The notes under the pieces: model-generated
The model's input: only the letters and a program-made list of their open reading frames with translations
The model's database searches: none
What the model was told of the DNA's origin: nothing
Shown here: piece after piece, positions 6,877-7,695 of the stretch
How positions within the stretch are numbered: position 1 is the stretch's first letter
Layout of the letters: each line of letters starts with the position of its first letter
Translations under genes and position numbers: made by a program
Assembly (NCBI GenBank): GCA_937926325.1
Contig: CALAZQ010000318.1
Location: 1 to 7,695 of the forward strand
Reading direction: 5' to 3'
DNA from: an uncultured Planctomycetaceae bacterium
GTDB lineage: Bacteria; Planctomycetota; Planctomycetia; Pirellulales; UBA1268
Length of the DNA: 7,695 nucleotides

Positions 6877-6939
6877 CAGTAGCCGGCAAGGCTTCGCCTG
6901 CTTGCCCGGATTACGGCGGTCCGCCTCGGGACTCTACTG
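6877..6939. repeat. 63-bp element of nested inverted repeats in the spacer 6825-6957
   Basis: The outer arms are CAGTAG (6877-6882) and CTACTG (6934-6939). Inside are two hairpins: GGCAAG (6885-6890) with CTTGCC (6901-6906), extendable by CC/GG if one C bulges, and the compact palindrome GGCGGTCCGCC at about 6915-6925. Folded, this would be a three-way junction. A second copy of CTACTGC occurs at 6958-6964, overlapping the stop codon of the upstream gene. It lies in the 133-bp gap between two same-direction genes, where a REP-type repeat, an mRNA-processing hairpin or a partial terminator would be plausible. There is no T-run on either side. Confidence 0.5.
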
Positions 6940-6957
6940 CCGCTGCCGCGATTCCCG

Positions 6958-7695
6958 CTACTGCAAAAGCGGTGGCTGGGCGGCCAGCGACCGGGCGGCG
7001 GTGGCGGCCCAATTCAGGTCGTCTGCCGGGCTGCCCAGGGTCACGGCAAGACGGCTGCGATAGAGAACGCCTTTCTCGATCAGCGTGGGGAAAAACCAGG
7101 CGGTCAGGGTGAATTCGGAGAGCTGCGGGCTGCCCGGCAGCGGTCGGGCTCGCAGGCAGAGTTCCCGGCCCTCGTCCCGCCGCACACAGACGGCCAGGCT
7201 GCGGTCGGCGACGGCCCGCCGAAACAACAGGCAGAGCACCGCGTCATCGCTGACCTGCCGCCAGGGCAGGGGGGGCAGCCGGACACCGCCGGCGGCCGTG
7301 ATGGCCGGCAGCCATTCCAGCTGTGAGCCAGCCCAGATCCCTGGAATCACCTCCGCCGTCGTCAGCCGGCAGTCAACGGCGGTGGCACCGTCGCTGCGGA
7401 CGGCCGACGTCTGGTTCGACAGCACCAGTTCGAGAGAAAGCTCGGCCGGGCCGGTGGCCAGCCGCCAGAGGGCGGTGGTGCGAAGCCTACGGCTGTCGCG
7501 TGGTTCGTGGATGGCGACCGCGTCACTGCCGCGAACCCAGCCATCGACGAAGCTGTCGGCAGGGGCAGCAGGCAGCCGCACCGCCAGCAGTTCTGCCCCG
7601 TCATCGCCGTCGGCCAGCTGAATGCCTCGGCCGGGATGGTGCAGGTCGAGTGCTCCGCAAAGCTCGCCCACCGAAAGGCTCAGCAGCCGGGCGTC
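6958..7695 (-). CDS. Protein of unknown function, C-terminal 245 residues (partial at right edge)
   Basis: The frame is open from the right edge of the window to TAG at 6960-6958, so the start lies outside; an internal GTG at 7671-7669 is not needed as the start. I do not recognise the family. The visible part alternates short hydrophobic strands with charged turns (LELVLSNQ, DAVLCLLF, LAVCVRR, ELCLRARPLP), suggesting a beta-rich, probably soluble protein. No membrane span, Cys cluster or nucleotide-binding loop is visible. A conserved-looking C-terminal patch reads FFPTLIEKGVLYRSRLAV, followed by an Ala-rich helix. It has the same high GC and direction as the next two genes and ends 133 bp before the YhaO-like start, so it may be first in the same transcription unit, but the structured element between them could separate expression. 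Coding status rests on the long frame, composition and the absence of a competing gene. Confidence 0.7.
   Translation of the reverse strand, partial: DARLLSLSVGELCGALDLHHPGRGIQLADGDDGAELLAVRLPAAPADSFVDGWVRGSDAVAIHEPRDSRRLRTTALWRLATGPAELSLELVLSNQTSAVRSDGATAVDCRLTTAEVIPGIWAGSQLEWLPAITAAGGVRLPPLPWRQVSDDAVLCLLFRRAVADRSLAVCVRRDEGRELCLRARPLPGSPQLSEFTLTAWFFPTLIEKGVLYRSRLAVTLGSPADDLNWAATAARSLAAQPPLLQ

Overview
The window is 7.7 kb of GC-rich bacterial DNA with four protein-coding genes: one on the + strand (left third) and three on the - strand (right two thirds), the two blocks converging at about 2.04-2.22 kb. There are no tRNA, rRNA, CRISPR or insertion-sequence signatures. The gene content (a YhaN-type ATPase with the LSRGTREQ signature, a group II PLP decarboxylase of the histidine/serine type, Ala/Pro/Arg-rich proteins without recognisable families) would fit a planctomycete or a similar high-GC environmental bacterium. 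That assignment is inference, not proof.

Layout. 1-361: a leader with several small inverted repeats and no convincing gene. 362-2041 (+): a PLP-dependent decarboxylase of the bacterial histidine decarboxylase / plant-type serine decarboxylase group, with about 165 extra C-terminal residues that read as two tandem ACT (amino-acid-sensing) domains. 2042-2221: convergent intergenic spacer with weak hairpins. 2222-5599 (-): a 1125-residue YhaN-family (SbcC/Rad50-like) ATPase with two coiled-coil arms and a central pair of membrane segments. 5619-6824 (-): a 401-residue protein collinear with YhaO/SbcD/Mre11 metallophosphoesterases, in which almost every metal-binding residue is replaced. 6825-6957: spacer with a 63-bp element of nested inverted repeats. 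6958 to the right edge (-): the C-terminal 245 residues of an unrecognised protein.

How the genes work together. The three - strand genes run in one direction and probably form a transcription unit: unknown protein, then YhaO-like pseudoenzyme, then YhaN ATPase, the last two only 19 bp apart. In the usual YhaO-YhaN or SbcD-SbcC pair the phosphoesterase is the nuclease and the ATPase controls DNA access. Here the ATPase motifs are intact but the nuclease site looks dead, so the complex, if it forms, may act on DNA without cutting it or may use another nuclease. The decarboxylase is a separate unit. Its fused ACT pair suggests that an amino acid, perhaps substrate or pathway end product, controls the enzyme directly.

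The two strongest leads are the decarboxylase-ACT fusion and the pairing of an intact YhaN ATPase with a catalytically eroded YhaO partner.
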